Shown: piece by piece, positions 12,400-25,600 of the stretch
Numbering within the stretch: the stretch's first letter is position 1
How the letters are laid out: the number at the start of each line of letters is the position of its first letter
Source: Mesostigma viride
Lineage: Eukaryota; Streptophyta; Mesostigmatophyceae; Mesostigmatales; Mesostigmataceae
Reading direction: 5' to 3'
Assembly: GCA_009746045.1 (NCBI GenBank)
Contig: RPFO01000972.1
Location: 712,124 to 776,123, forward strand
Length of the DNA stretch: 64,000 nucleotides
Notes under the pieces: generated by a model
Told to the model about the DNA's origin: nothing
What the model saw: the letters and a program-made list of their open reading frames with translations, nothing else
Database searches by the model: none
Made by a program: the position numbers and the translations under genes

Positions 12400-13430
12400 C
12401 TTTGGGGGTCGAGCTAGGTGCAGGCCGTGTTCAGTACCTGAAAGCAATTAGAATTCAGCCATGGCTACGAAAGCTAGATCGGGAATGTCAGCGCCGGTAC
12501 TATGACCTGCACACGAGGGACGAGGGTAATTAAATCAAGCCGATTAAATGCTGCATCTGAGCAAGCAGAATAATTGCAAACACAACAGCAATTCTGCGAC
12601 TGTCAGACCAAACAATATTGCCGCGTGCACTTAAGGCAGCCTCTGTATTTTGGTCACACCCACGTACCTTGGCTGCATTGGATTAGGCGCCTTAACCCAA
12701 ACGACCTTGAGTACGTCGAGGGAAAATGCGAGGAGCGCCATCAATAAGCAGTTGCTTGTATGTCCATACGCCCGGGCATCTTATGATCAGACTGTCTAGT
12801 AGCATGCAGGCATTTTCCTTGGATGAATCAAACATGCAGCTTTTGACATTTTAACGGCGGCATTGAAGTCCGGCCATGACAATATAGCGCTGCTCAGAGC
12901 TTCGTTGCCGAGAAAGGTTTAATTAGAGGTGCTTTGTCCGCGGGCAGACAATCTAACTCTGCCTAGACCCGGGTAAGTACTAAGCTTTCAGCACGCGCAT
13001 ATTGCTTGATGAGGTAAGCGAGCCACGACGCGTGCCGGGACTGCTCCTGGCCGAGATGGAGACCTCCGAGAGCACGCGGATAAGGCTCATGCGTCAAAGC
13101 AGCATCGACCTTCATTCTCCTGGTGTGGAAGGTCACTTTTCATCTGAATATTGATGGCCTGTGTATTTTGTGTCAATTGAGCAGCGATTGAAACCATGAG
13201 CCATCACAAGTGTAAGGTGCAGAATCGATGAGCCCATTGGGTAATGTGCAGAATTGATTAACCCAAGTAATGTATGTGCAAATGTTTTGTCCCACTGGCT
13301 GTGTGGTAGTGCATGAACCGTGTAGGCCCTTGGCGTGTACCCACTTGCTGCAACCGTGCCCACAGCTGCTTGTCAACACACGCGGCGGGCACAATGATGA
13401 TTGCCGCAAGGTGAAACATTTAGCTCCCCC
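12400..13430. other. No gene recognised
   Basis: Unique-looking sequence with only short random ORFs. It lies inside the interval bounded by the 12.3/16.4-kb inverted repeats, but no transposase motif was found. Confidence 0.4.
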
Positions 13431-13439
13431 ATCCATCCT

Positions 13440-13852
13440 ACCCCCCCGCACACCCACATGCACACACACGCACACCCACATACATACACATGCACACAAA
13501 TGTGCACACACACATGCAAACACGTACGCACACACACATACACACAATTACACACATGCGCACAATGCACACTGTGACACACACATAATTATGCACACAA
13601 TAAGTCACATGCATGCACACTGTCAAATGTGCACACACCCACGTGCACTCATACACACTATATTTATGCATGCGCACACAATAACATACACGTGCACAAA
13701 TGCTCACACACCGCCCACGTGCGCACATGCACACTACTGTAACACATGCGCACACACTAACATACACATGCGCACAAATGTGCACACACCCATGAGCACA
13801 CGTGCACATGCACACAAACGCACACAAACACAGGCAGACTTGCACACATGCG
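13440..13852. repeat. Degenerate (CA)n-rich tract
   Basis: About 400 bp of CACACA, ACACATGCAC and related runs, purine-pyrimidine alternating and interrupted often. Long ORFs on either strand here (runs of HTH or CVCV) are low-complexity artefacts. Confidence 0.85.
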
Positions 13853-14111
13853 CCACACACCTTAATCCATCACCAATAAACTGGTTCGGTTTGCCGTTTG
13901 AACCCAACGACCTTCTTACTCGCCTGTCCACCCATTATACGTTGATCTGCCCATCGTCCCGCCTGCCCGCCTGCATGTCTGCCACCCGCCTATCTGCCCA
14001 CCCATCTGTCAAGCCTGCCAGTCTGGGCACTGCCTGCTTCATGTGTGCATGCCTGTGGGCCTGCATGTGCACCTGCGCCCAATTAATCCTATCCAAGCAC
14101 ATTGTATTTTT

Positions 14112-14215
14112 TATGTAAGGATGAGGTAGGATTCGAACCCACGATATTCATGCACCCATTATGCCCCCGTGGCACGTCAGTTATGCAGCCTAGCTAGTTG
14201 AGTGCCTCTTTGCAC
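14112..14215 (-). ncRNA. tRNA-like sequence or tRNA-derived SINE head
   Basis: The minus strand has GTGGGTTCGAATCCTAC, a good T-arm with B-box (GGTTCGAATCC) and a paired stem. Upstream are a possible A-box region (TAGCTAGGCTGC) and a hairpin GTGCC...GGCAT. The acceptor stem pairs poorly and the putative anticodon loop has the wrong size, so it is unlikely to be a working tRNA gene. A Pol III-derived SINE fragment or chance B-box are alternatives. Confidence 0.3.
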
Positions 14216-15181
14216 GCGCACGTCCGTGGCTACTAATGGGCATTGGCCTGTGTCTTGGGCTGGGAGGTTGGGTTTATTAGCTCAAGACTTGGGCGGGAAA
14301 ACGGTTGTATAATTGGGTGGGTAGGAAAGGAGTGGATGGATGATTGGGGGGGTTGGATGCAGGTGGGACTCAAGTTAGTGTAAATTCCAATGTTGCCTAT
14401 TTCTTCAGCAAACTGATAAGCGAGAATTAAGTAGCCTAAATTCAAGGAGCCTACTTGTTGTAACACGGTAACATATGCCAAACTGCAGTTAATGGTTGCA
14501 GGCTCACAAGCTGCCAAGTTCATAACGCAAATCATTGGGATGAATTGCATGGTTACAGGACAAGAGTGTGGTTGGAAATCTTACCATGCCTGGCAATGTC
14601 TCTTTCATGTGCCCCGGAACAGTCTGCTGTTCTTCGATATAATAAGAAGGCTTTGGCAAGCAGCGAGCCTTGGCCTGGCCCTTCATTGCAAGGAACCGTG
14701 TGTGAAGCAAGAACGTCAGGATTTACAAACAGGAACTATATACCTATAACTTTGCGACATTCATGCAGTATGTCATGTGCATCAGTGCCTATGTGAGTAT
14801 GTGCCAACAATCACAACGAAAACTGAAGTGCAAATTTCCAAACATTGCCATGGAAGGGCAGGAGCCACGCACGCAGCAAATGAAAAACGGTTTGTGAACC
14901 TGTCGGTTGGACTGGGCATCAAGCCAGCAAAGTCTGGCCAGCGATAATAAAGTGCGATGCGAGACAAACTCGGTAAATATGGGCAGGCAGGCGCAGCTCG
15001 TCCTCAGCAGTGCTCTATAAGTGTGACGGCGCCTTATTTCCACGTGCACGGTGCCGAACATGGCACTGGCCTGCTGATTCCAGTTGCAGCAACGCCAGAT
15101 GCATGTCTTCCCGTCACAGAGCAGAGGCTTCACGTACGTTGACATTGTTGCCTACAAATCGTTATGCTTCCCGTAAGTAAG

Positions 15182-15728
<547 letters not shown>

Positions 15729-15994
15729 ACACGTGACTGCGTCACGTGAGCATAAGTCCTCAGTGGGGGGGGAACATGGGATGGAATGGATGGTATAAGC
15801 TATCTAGGTCCTAGTTACAGGGGTGTGGGCACCGCGGCCCGAATCGCTATGAATGCCATACTTGGTCACACGCGGAGCCCCCACAGGCTTGGGGGTGGTC
15901 TCCTTCATCACTACTTGCCATCTATCCTTGCGCACCATCTGCCTCCATATTACAGACAAACCAGGAGGCTGCCCGGGGGTGAGCCCGTCACGTC
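15729..15994 (-). mobile_element. R2 LINE 3' end, copy D, flanked by GTAA arrays
   Basis: Minus strand encodes VIWRQMVRKDRWQVVMKETT near 15890-15960, then the family 3' UTR, ending with CACGTGACGCAGTCACGTG next to the microsatellite. GTAA runs on both sides suggest either insertion into an existing GTAA tract or tail expansion plus a target-site copy. Confidence 0.6.
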
Positions 15995-16025
<31 letters not shown>

Positions 16026-16361
16026 CTTGCGTGTCATGCGCATGGGCATGCCACGGAGTACTATGCAATCTCATTAGAGAAATAACTACACGAATGTTAC
16101 AAATATCGTCTGCATCAGGCTCCAATCATGTATAGTCACTAGAGGGGGATATAATCCTCATCTGATGCTTCCCGTGATAATGCATTACGCGCCCGAAAAA
16201 ATTGTGGGGAAAGCAAACATTTGACAGGCGAGAGAACTGCCGGGCTGATAGCTTTTCAGGGCTGGTTTTACCGTGCCTTGAATTCCAATAGCTAACTTAC
16301 TTAACCATGGCTGACTATTTTGCAGGTATTGTACTACTAGCGCACCGCCGGGATGCATGGC

Positions 16362-16376
16362 GGCCCCCCCCCCCCC
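16362..16376. repeat. Poly(C) run
   Basis: About 15 consecutive C residues. Confidence 0.8.
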
Positions 16377-16387
16377 GAAGAAGTAAG

Positions 16388-16502
16388 GACTTGACGTCGG
16401 AGTTTACGTACAGATCTGTAATTCAAGAAACAGATCTGTATATATACGCCTAGCCATCTGTATTTTTCGGGCCCTAACTTTACAGATCTGTAAAAAGCTC
16501 TA
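16388..16502 (-). repeat. Long inverted repeat, right arm
   Basis: Reverse-complement partner of 12273-12392, with the same three ACAGATCTGT palindromes. It ends in AAAAAGCTCT before an ATTAATTAATT stretch. Confidence 0.65.
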
Positions 16503-16909
16503 TTAATTAATTAAAATTCAAAGAACATAACTCTGTTGGGAGTATAAGTACTTAACACATGGCCCTGAGAAGGGGGCCTACAGTATGGTTTTTAATACAT
16601 TCTGGGCTACAACCTGCAGGTGAGGTGTAAACAGCCACCTACTCTGGGTACACTAGGTGCACCTGACCTCCATGTATTCCAGCAGCTAAAGTGCGGACAT
16701 GGCCGGGTGGAAGTCGGAAGATGATTGTGGCTAGGCAATAGCTAGGGCATGACGTCTCAGCAGAGAGTAACTCTCTGCATGGGCAAAGCATGACTAAATA
16801 CTAGGAAGTTAATGCTAATGCATCATCGGGTGTGGATCCGGCCCATCATAGGAATACATGTGACATGGCCACGTTGGCTAATTAAGCCTTACTATTTTAC
16901 ATAGCTATT

Positions 16910-17560
16910 ATATATGAACATCATACCGCTCTCCTCCGGGTGGTGTGTGCCATGGTTCGGTCGGTCTTTCCCCACTCCACCATCAAGTGCGAGGACGCGG
17001 ATGGAGCCGCCCTCTACTCACCCAACGTACCACGGCCACCCGGACATTACCGTGCTTGAGGCTACGACGGGCAGGGTTGCCCCCTGCTCATCGATGTCTC
17101 CGTGGCTCGGCCGCTCTCCAGTCGCCACATCCTCCGGGCGGCTGTGTCCATGCCGGCGCTGCTGCCGCTGTGGCTGAGCGCGACAAGTTTGCCTCCTACG
17201 GCAATGTGGGGCCCCACCGGGTCATCCCCTTTGTCCTTGAGGAGTTCGGGGCCATGGGCCCCAAGACAGCAGAGTTTTTCCACGAGTGCTGCCAGCGCCT
17301 CGTGTGCTCGAGTGCTGAAGACCGCCTCGACCTCGAGGGTCACACCACCCCGTGGTCTGCCCGAACGTGGTCCTCCTATTGGCGGCAGCGCCTGTCACTC
17401 GCCCTCACTGCATGGCACCGTGGCTGATGTGTTATTCCGCCGCACCCGGGCCGACTTTGTCGCGACTCGCGACCCATGCGGTCTAGATCCCTCCCAGGCC
17501 TGCATGGTGGGCCGGCAGCGCTGTTGCTGTGTGTCGTAGTTTTGTGATGTAGTTAGTTGT
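16910..17560 (+). mobile_element. R3 non-LTR retroelement fragment, copy 2
   Basis: Homologous to 6950-7450 at the peptide level: AMVRSVFPHSTIKCED, ALYSPN, HPDIT, LLIDVSVARPL, then VGPHRVIPFVLEEFGAMG and TAEFFHECCQR. Frames shift at least twice (near 17060 and 17180), so the endonuclease-like region is broken. It lacks the TGTAA 3' end seen in copy 1. Confidence 0.6.
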
Positions 17561-17879
17561 ACCTTGTGCAGCTAGCGTGATCCTTGGTTGGATGTCCGTG
17601 TCAGATTTCTATTAATTTCTTCAGGGTTATTCTTCTTATCGGGTTTTTCCTTATGTTGCATGCCCATCTCACCTCCGTAATCTATCATTCTCAATGAATA
17701 TATGAACATCTCATAAAATGGCTGACGGCGGTGTGGCTGGCGGCGGAGCTCAGATCTTTTGCGTCTGAGCCCCAAATTCAGTCAGATCACTTGCATTCGA
17801 TGCGCCCTTTTAAGACGCACTCGCCAGTATAATTGGTCACGGCTGAAACGCAGTATCGAAAAAGTTACGCACGACCGTG

Positions 17880-19710
17880 ACCAGCAGCTATGACGACTCC
17901 GAAAGCAAAACGAGGTTTGGAAAAGGAGCTTTCCGGCTCCCAGCCCAACCCACGGCTCGCCATCGTCCTTGCCCAGCCGTCTGGGCCCGCAAACCCATCG
18001 CCAGCAAACCCATCGCCAAGCGCCTCGCCACTGAGCCCAAGAAACCCTGCTACAACAAAAACAAATGGCGACAGTACCTAGAGTACGAAAGATTTTCTTT
18101 CCGCGGCTGGCTGAGACTGACCGACGCACACTGCGCCGAGATAGTCCATACTTTGCACTGGAACACAAGCTCCGGCAACCCGAGGGGCCCATCCCCGGCG
18201 ACAACGTGGAGGAGTTCCTCACCCTGCCAGAATTCAACCATCGCCTCGCCATCCTTTTCAGCTTCTTCCAGCTGACTGAACGCGACCTCATCCGGCTAGG
18301 CTCCGCAACCCAGCCCGGCGCCGGCTGCGCAGCCGGCAGCCACACCGGCTCCCTCCCTCTGCAAGGATGACATCCGAGAAGTGCTGAAGGAGGACGTGAC
18401 CCGGCCGCGCTGGGCGAGAAGATGACATTGATGACCACGGCGCTCAGACAACACGGTGGAGGCCAAGGTCTCCAATACGGAAACCAAGGTCGCCCACAAG
18501 CTTCACTGACCTCAGCTCCCGGCGCTGCAGACCGCGGCGCAGGTCTCTGATGCACATGCCGCCCAGGCTCCTCTCCCGCCTCAACCAGGTGGAGGGCAAG
18601 TGTGGCGTGCTCATGAAGAAGCTTGAAGCCATCACCGCCCACAAAGAGGACTTGGCCACACCGGCAGGTCCCAAAGATAGCGGAGCAGACGGCCACCATC
18701 GCATCCCAGCCATCCCGGCAGGATGCTGGCGACCTTCCGCCGCTCTCCTATGCGGACCTGCTGCGGTCAGCGACCACCTCAACTACTGACGCCATGAATC
18801 GCTACGAAACTCCACTGAGCTTGAGGACCTCCGCCAGGCCGAACAACGGGAGGCCACCGACCGCGCTCACCGCGAGACTGTGCCGAGTGGTGCTGCGTAG
18901 TTTCCCCCAGAAGCCAGGTGAGACGTCAACCACCCTTGCTGACAAGCTCAAGGACAGCTTCTCACCCTCATGGGCCTGGTAGGCGGGTGAGGTAGAAATG
19001 GGCGGGTGCCACCGCCTTCCCCACTCACGGGACAAGGCGGCTCCCCCACCAGTCCTGTTCACCTTCCGGCCTCCCCTGAGGACAAGCGGTGGTTCCTTTC
19101 TCGTCGCAAGTGGTTGCACGACCTCACCTGGACGCTGGACGACGACCTGACCCCCGCTCAGCAGCAGCAGCCGACGCGACATGTGGCCTGAATACCTCCG
19201 CCACAAGCAGGACTGACCCCCAGAATCCCAAGGTGTACTTGAGGGGCGGGGACCTGATGATCAACCACAAGATGTGGATGCCCCTGCGGGCTGGAATAGC
19301 TCCAGCTTGTAATCATTGGTAGTCACTGCCGCCATGGCAGCCATGCTTGCCTAGAATGTTTGCCTAGCCGTGCCACCATACCTAGCCACGTGCACCGCTA
19401 ATAACGCACGGTACACAACCAGCCATAGCCTTAGCTTAGCCCTTAATTGCACAGCCATGCTACGTCCTGGCTAAGATAAGATAACTTGCCCACGCTCCTT
19501 GTTGTGATATGCTCACATGGTTCTTATTGCACCCACAGAACTTGCCGGATCGACTATCGTGTCCGATTGCTGCTGTGGCATGCCTCTTGCATGAAGGAGA
19601 AAGGGGGTCTCTGCCCTTTCTTCCTGTTGTGCACATACAGGGATTAAAAGCACTCCGCTGCTCCGTGACTCCCCAACGGGAGCACGAGTTGAATTAATTA
19701 ATTAATTAAT
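17880..19710 (+). mobile_element. R4/R1 retroposon, longest copy (ORF1-like region plus 3' UTR and AATT tail)
   Basis: 17890-18370 encodes gag/ORF1-like pieces in shifting frames: a Pro/Ser/Ala-rich start (MTTPKAKRGLEKEL), then VPRVRKIFFPRLAETD and NVEEFLTLPEFNHRLAILFS. About 18530-18990 continues with a coiled, charged segment. 19090-19270 gives LHDLTWTLDDDLTPAQQQQ and YLRGGDLMINHKMWMPL. The 3' UTR (19318-19690) is conserved at three other sites, and the tail is (AATT)n. The general layout matches LINE ORF1 C-terminal domains. No RT domain is present and the frames are broken. Confidence 0.55.
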
Positions 19711-19781
19711 TCTACACCACTGCTATAGTGCCCTAGGCTGGGTTTGCTGAGGGTGCTGGGGCAGCGGGGGTCGCCTGCCAG

Positions 19782-19985
19782 CTAGGGCTTGTGGTCGACG
19801 TAGATGACCGGCCCCCTCCAGTATACCGGCTTCTTCCCTGCCGCTGTCTGCCGGAGCTGGAGGTAGGTCGACCATTGCTCCCGTCGCCGTGGTCGCTGCG
19901 CCAGGGTCAAGTCGTCGTCCAGAGTGTAGGGAGTCCTCACGAGCCGCTTGTGGCGTTTGAGGAACAAAAGCTTGTCCGCAATGTG
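19782..19985 (-). mobile_element. R4-type ORF1 C-terminal fragment, inverted
   Basis: Minus-strand ORF: RTPYTLDDDLTLAQRPRRR...WSTYLQLRQ...KKPVYWRGPVIYVDHKP. It shares the TLDDDLTxAQ block and spacing with the plus-strand copies but is diverged, so it is probably a related subfamily. Confidence 0.5.
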
Positions 19986-20029
19986 CTCAAAACGTGAGCA
20001 ACAGCGGAGGCGGTCCCGCCTTACATTAC

Positions 20030-20560
20030 CCCGCGAGCGATGGAATGGATATGATGCTAGCTATCTAGTTCCTAGTTACAGGGTTGTGGGCACCACGGCC
20101 CGAATCGCTATGAATGCCGGCCAATCTGGGTCACACGCGGAGCCCCCACTGACTTGGGGGTGGTCTCCTTCATCACTACTTGCCATCTATCCTTGCGAGC
20201 CATCTGTCTCCATACTATAGACATGCAAACTAGGAGGCTGCCCGGGCGTGAGCCCGTCCTGTCTAGGGTAGCACACGTCCATGCCTAGCATGTTACGGAA
20301 AGTCCACGGATGCCGGGCGGCCCGGCCGCGCGCGGCATGGGGCACGCCATGTGAGGACAAAACGCCCGGGCTGTGCGGGCTTGGTGCCAGCTAGTCTATC
20401 TGATGTGTCTACCTGATCTGTGCGGGCCAGGTGCCCGGCTAGGCCCAGGCGCCTGTGCCTAAGAATGTGAATGGGATACATATGGCAATCACCGCACAAA
20501 GCCTCATTGCTAATGTGCAAACCCATTGTTGAGTTATACTCAATGAAAAAAATCATTGGC
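20030..20560 (-). mobile_element. R2 LINE C-terminal fragment, copy E
   Basis: Minus strand reads LRHRRLGLAGHLARTDQ followed by LTWRAPCRARPGRPASVDFP near 20300-20490, the RRLxxxGHxxR and GRP blocks typical of LINE RT C-termini. The lower part carries the family 3' UTR (to about 20035) but lacks the terminal palindrome. Confidence 0.6.
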
Positions 20561-22600
20561 CTGCTTGGGCTGAAGTAGACAGCAAATGACTCTCATTCGA
20601 TGGCAGAATTCTAAGATCAGTTGCAAGCAGGCCTTAGCAAGGTGTGCCACCAAGCGGGCCGATGCAAGATGGGCCGAAGGTCTACATCTTTCTTGACGTA
20701 ATGGAAAGCAGATCTAACTCTGTGGGTACCCCAGCAAATCACTCTCTTTTCTCGCTAATTCTCGCATGCCCCATGCCCACGCGAATATGACATCCACTGA
20801 ATCTCAATTAGACAACCAGCGCAGGCCAGACATCTGGAGAACTACCGAATCTGTCTATAATGTGCTCACGTTTCCTGCCCCTCTCATCCCAAATAGCATA
20901 GAAGCACATCACGTCGGAATAATTTGCGGAGTCAGGTAGGTTAGGACGAACTAAGTAATGCGCCAGGGTACTGTACAGAAGTGATCCGCTACAAGCCAAT
21001 AGTTTACCAACATAAATCTGCTTGTACAGCAAAATGGTGTAAAATGTAACGGTGGCAATGTGCCACTTGCATCAGCCTGCAATTGCTGGCATGGTGAAAA
21101 TAGCTCTGGCGCCATCAACGTTGCCAATCCGGCATCAAATGTTGGCCTGTATCACCATGGTCAGAAGAGAGCTCAGTGGGGCAGGCATGGCAGCCCCATC
21201 GCTGACGGCAGCCCAGCTGGTCAAAGCCAAGCGCAACGCGGCCAGGAGCCCACCCTGCCCATCTCTGTGCACTCGACCCGTGCCAAATCTCTGTCAGCCC
21301 TTATCACTCCGTCTCTAAAAGGAATAGGAAGGAAACAAGTGCTTGGCAAGAGTGGTTTAACTCATGACTAGCACCGCAAGCAGCACACAAGGGTCCTTAG
21401 CTCCCTGTGTGCAGTGGACAATCAATCGTCCTACGGATGATTAGTGACCAAATGATTGTGACCCGATTCCACGTTGCTCCTTCTTTGGAAACAGGCCCCA
21501 GTGCCTCCTCAGAGTGGCTTGCCCCCTGCTGAATCCAGGGTGCCAGCCCCTTTTTCCTCGGGGGGGTCACACCCCTGCTTATCCAAAGCGGTCACCTTTG
21601 CTTATTCAAAGTACGTGCCCGCCTGCTTCCACCATGCCTGTTGCGCTCGCGGAGCGGGCTTCAATGGGCCTCCATGGACGGGAGCGTTGTCGCCCCCACC
21701 TTGACGCAACGTGGCGCCTCCATGCACGGGAGCGTTGTCGCCCCCGCCATGCTGCCACGTGGCTCCTCCAGAGACGCCGGAGGAACGGGATGTTGATTTA
21801 CAGACACTCATATATGACATCTTCCACCCCATGATGGGCCCCCTTTGTGCTCTGATAGATCATGGTGGTGCCGGTGCCCTTTGTGCACCCAGAGTAGGTG
21901 GCAGTTTACAATCCCCCACCTGCAGGAAGTAGCCAAGAGTGTATGATAGGCCATATGCCCCGTCTCAGGGCTATGTGCTACATATACTCCCAACGGAGTT
22001 ATGTTCCTAATTAATATATGACATGGGAGTTAGGGTCTCGCCTCCCCTTCTCCCCTTCCCCTGCAAGACGAAGCCAGTGACATCCTCGACTCATCCCTGC
22101 GAACCTTACCCCTTGCCGGGGTGGGGCCTTGGACATTCTTCAAAAGCCCGGAATGCCATCCTCCGCATAGAGCCAAGAGACACGCGCTGTAGAATCGCCC
22201 GCACGTCACGCGTGGAACCCGAAACGCGCCTTCTGCGACCAGCGTAGCGGCACATCCATGACGCCAGGGAAGATATCCATGCTCTCCCCAGACTCGTTCC
22301 CCCGCCGGGTGAGCGCCAGTCCAAACAACATGTTCTGTGTTAGACCCCCCAGAGCGGCGAAGCCGGAACACGTCTTGTCCTTGTTGTTGAATTGTCCACC
22401 TGGTGAGATGGAAACCACTGCAGGTAATCTCCGTTCCCCCTCCACCCCCCCCAAATAGGACAAAGCTGGCACATGCAACCTTGTCCTGCAAAAATCTTGT
22501 CCATCGTCTTTCAACCCACCCCCATCAGATAAAGCCAACGATCCTTTATCCGTTCACCCGCCCGATGATTCAAAGCGAGGACGTGGGCTGCCTCCAACCC
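20561..22600. other. No gene recognised; includes a short tandem duplication
   Basis: Nothing beyond short ORFs. At 21668-21772 a segment built on ACGGGAGCGTTGTCGCCCCC is duplicated in tandem at about 50-bp spacing. The last few hundred bases should include the 3' UTR of the exostosin gene that ends at 22602. Confidence 0.4.
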
Positions 22601-22601
22601 T

Positions 22602-25600
22602 TTAACCCCCCGAGGCAACAAAGCACGTGCTGACCGTGGGCCGGGTGGGCCGCCACGGGTCGCCATCCAGCATACACGCGGTTGGCATGCCGTGCGATCT
22701 TCCCTCCAGCCGCCGCCTCAGCACATCCATGACCGTCGCAAACGCGTCGGGGCCAGGGGGCAGCGGCGGGGGCACCCCCTCCAGCAGATTCACTCCGCTT
22801 GGTCTCACGACGGACCGCCACAGGAACCGCGTCATCGCGCAGAGGGCCTCGCGGGCCATGTCCGCGTAGCACTCGGGCGTGATCACCCGCAGGATGGCAG
22901 GCAGGTTGGGGATGTCGGCCTCGTGGATGCGCACGCTGAACCTGTCATTGGACGCCACGCCACAGGACCGGCATGGTCACGGGATGGGGACAGGGTGATG
23001 GAAGCGCTGAGCACGGATGTCAGTAAGGCATGGAAAGGCATGGAGAAGGCGGCTGGGGGATATGGTTCTGTGGATGCAGATGCCGAACCTGGATGCAGGG
23101 CCAGCACACAACCTGATCGAGAGGACTGCGTCAGGGGAAAAGAGAAGGGCAGAGAGCAAGCGCCGGGTTATGATGAGGGGAAGCAAGCCCTGAAGAACAT
23201 TTGGGCCCGCACCCAGTGGGGACAGGGCGCCACAAAGCACTTGGGCAGGGAGTCAGCAAGGCATAGAAAGGCATGTCGGGCAGGTGGAGGGATGGTTGAG
23301 CTTTGTGGATGCGCGCACTGACCCTGTGGACCGGCACGGAGTACAGGCTATTGTTGAATACATGCAAAGGCGACATGGAACCGGGATTATAATGCGACAT
23401 ATGGGAATAAAAACAAAAATAAAATCAGCTAACTGGTAGTTCACGTGCCTGAGTACATGGCCACAAAGCACTGTCCAGTCCTATCAAGCCGGTACATGCT
23501 GCCCCAGGCCACCGAGCAAGGCCCCTAGCCCACCCGTGTCGCTTGTGCTTTAACAACTCCGTGCAGCAAGGTTTGGCCACCCAGCGTCACCACCTCCCAA
23601 CAAGGCCCCCAGGGTGCGTTGACAAGGCACCACACCCATCAACGCAGACGCCACGGGTCCCACCCTCGCACTCCCTGCAAACATACCCGGCGTCACCCCC
23701 TCCCTCTACAAACTTAGACCTCATATTTGTGTCTCTAAACGTAGAACCATGTGCACCCTGCCACTCAACTCCCCTAGTCGAGCACATCCTGGAATGCTTT
23801 GATAGACAGACATCACACCCATGACTCCCAGGCCCTTGCTATACTACGGTGATACCGTAGTACTGATCAGACAAACACCATACTAGTATCCATACTGTAG
23901 TATGTACTATGTTTACATACAAATAGACTTCAATAACAATACTATAGAAAAACAGACACGTGAGCGCACCTGCCGTAGTCGAGCACGTCCTGGAAGGGCA
24001 GGTGCACGCCAGTGCCCGCCACGACCACAGGAACGCAGCCCATCAGCATCGCGTCCACCAGCCCGCTGCCGGCCCCCCCCGCGCTGCCACTACCCGGCGC
24101 GAAGCAGAACCGTGATGACGCCAGCTGGCGCGCATAGTCATCGTCGGCCGGGGAGGCGCGGTAGATCACCACGTCCGGCTGGCCGGCGAATAGCTTGGCC
24201 AACTGGGGGGGGCGGGCGGGGGGTGGTGGTGGAAGGGGATTGGCATGGAGGAAGGCGGGTGTCAGGGAAGACAATGCGTGGGTTTGGGTGGGTTTGGGTG
24301 GGGTGGGGGCGTCGCATGAAATTAAGGGGGAAGGTAAGAAGGGGAAGGAGAGTTGCATGGATAAGGCAGGAGAAGCCGGGGGGCGAGGGGGGAGGAGGCA
24401 GGTTTCAATGGAATCATCAACGAGGCCAAGAAAGGGAATGACGCGATGCAGCTTGCTTACTGTCTTGGAGTATGCAAAGGAGGGACACAGACCCAAAAGG
24501 GTAGATTACCATGGGCTAGCAACTGCTGGTTGGGCAGCATGGTACTGGTGTGTTGATTGGGTACTCAACAAATGTATATATATCAGGTGTCCCATGCCGG
24601 CTGTATAGTTGTTTTGTCGTGGTATCTCTTGTTGGCGTTGGCTTTGTTTATTTTTACGTGGGTGCCTTTACTCTGATGTAAGTAATTATACTTTTGAAAT
24701 ATATATCAGGCAACCGATGGCACTGCGATGCATCAGGCAACCGATGGCACTGCGATGCATCAGGCAACCGATGGCACTGCGATGCATCAGGCAACCGATG
24801 GCACTGCGATGCACCAGGCAACCGATGACACTACATCAGGCAACCGATGGCACTACATCAGGCAACCGATGGCACTGCGATGCACCAGGCAACCGATGGC
24901 ACTGCGATGCATCAGGCAACCGATGGCACTGCGATGCATCAGGCAACCGATGGCACTGCGATGCATCAGGCAACGGATGGCACTGCGATGCATCAGGCAA
25001 CCGATGGCACTGCGATGCATCAGGCAACCGATGGCACTGCGATGCATCAGGCAACCGATGGCACTGCGATGCACCAGGCAACCGATGGCACTGCGATGCA
25101 TCAGGCAACCGATGGCACTGCGATGCATCAGGCAACCGATGGCACTGCGATGCATCAGGCAACCGATGGCACTGCGATGCATCAGGCAACCGATGGCACT
25201 GCGATGCATCAGGCAACCGATGGCACTGCGATGCATCAGGCAACCGATGGCACTGCGATGCATCAGGCAACCGATGGCACTGCGATGCATCAGGCAACCG
25301 ATGGCACTGCGATGCATCAGGCAACCGATGGCACTGCGATGCATCAGGCAACCGATGGCACTGCGATGCATCAGGCAACCGATGGCACTGCGATGCATCA
25401 GGCAACCGATGGCACTGCGATGCATCAGGCAACCGATGGCACTGCGATGCATCAGGCAACCGATGGCACTGCGATGCATCAGGCAACCGATGGCACTGCG
25501 ATGCATCAGGCAACCGATGGCACTGCGATGCACCAGGCAACCGATGGCACTACATCAGGCAACCGATGGCACTGCGATGCATCAGGCAACCGATGGCACT

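Noticed and set aside
13173-14118. Cys/Val- and His/Thr-repeat ORFs
   Set aside because: Readings of the CA-rich tract.
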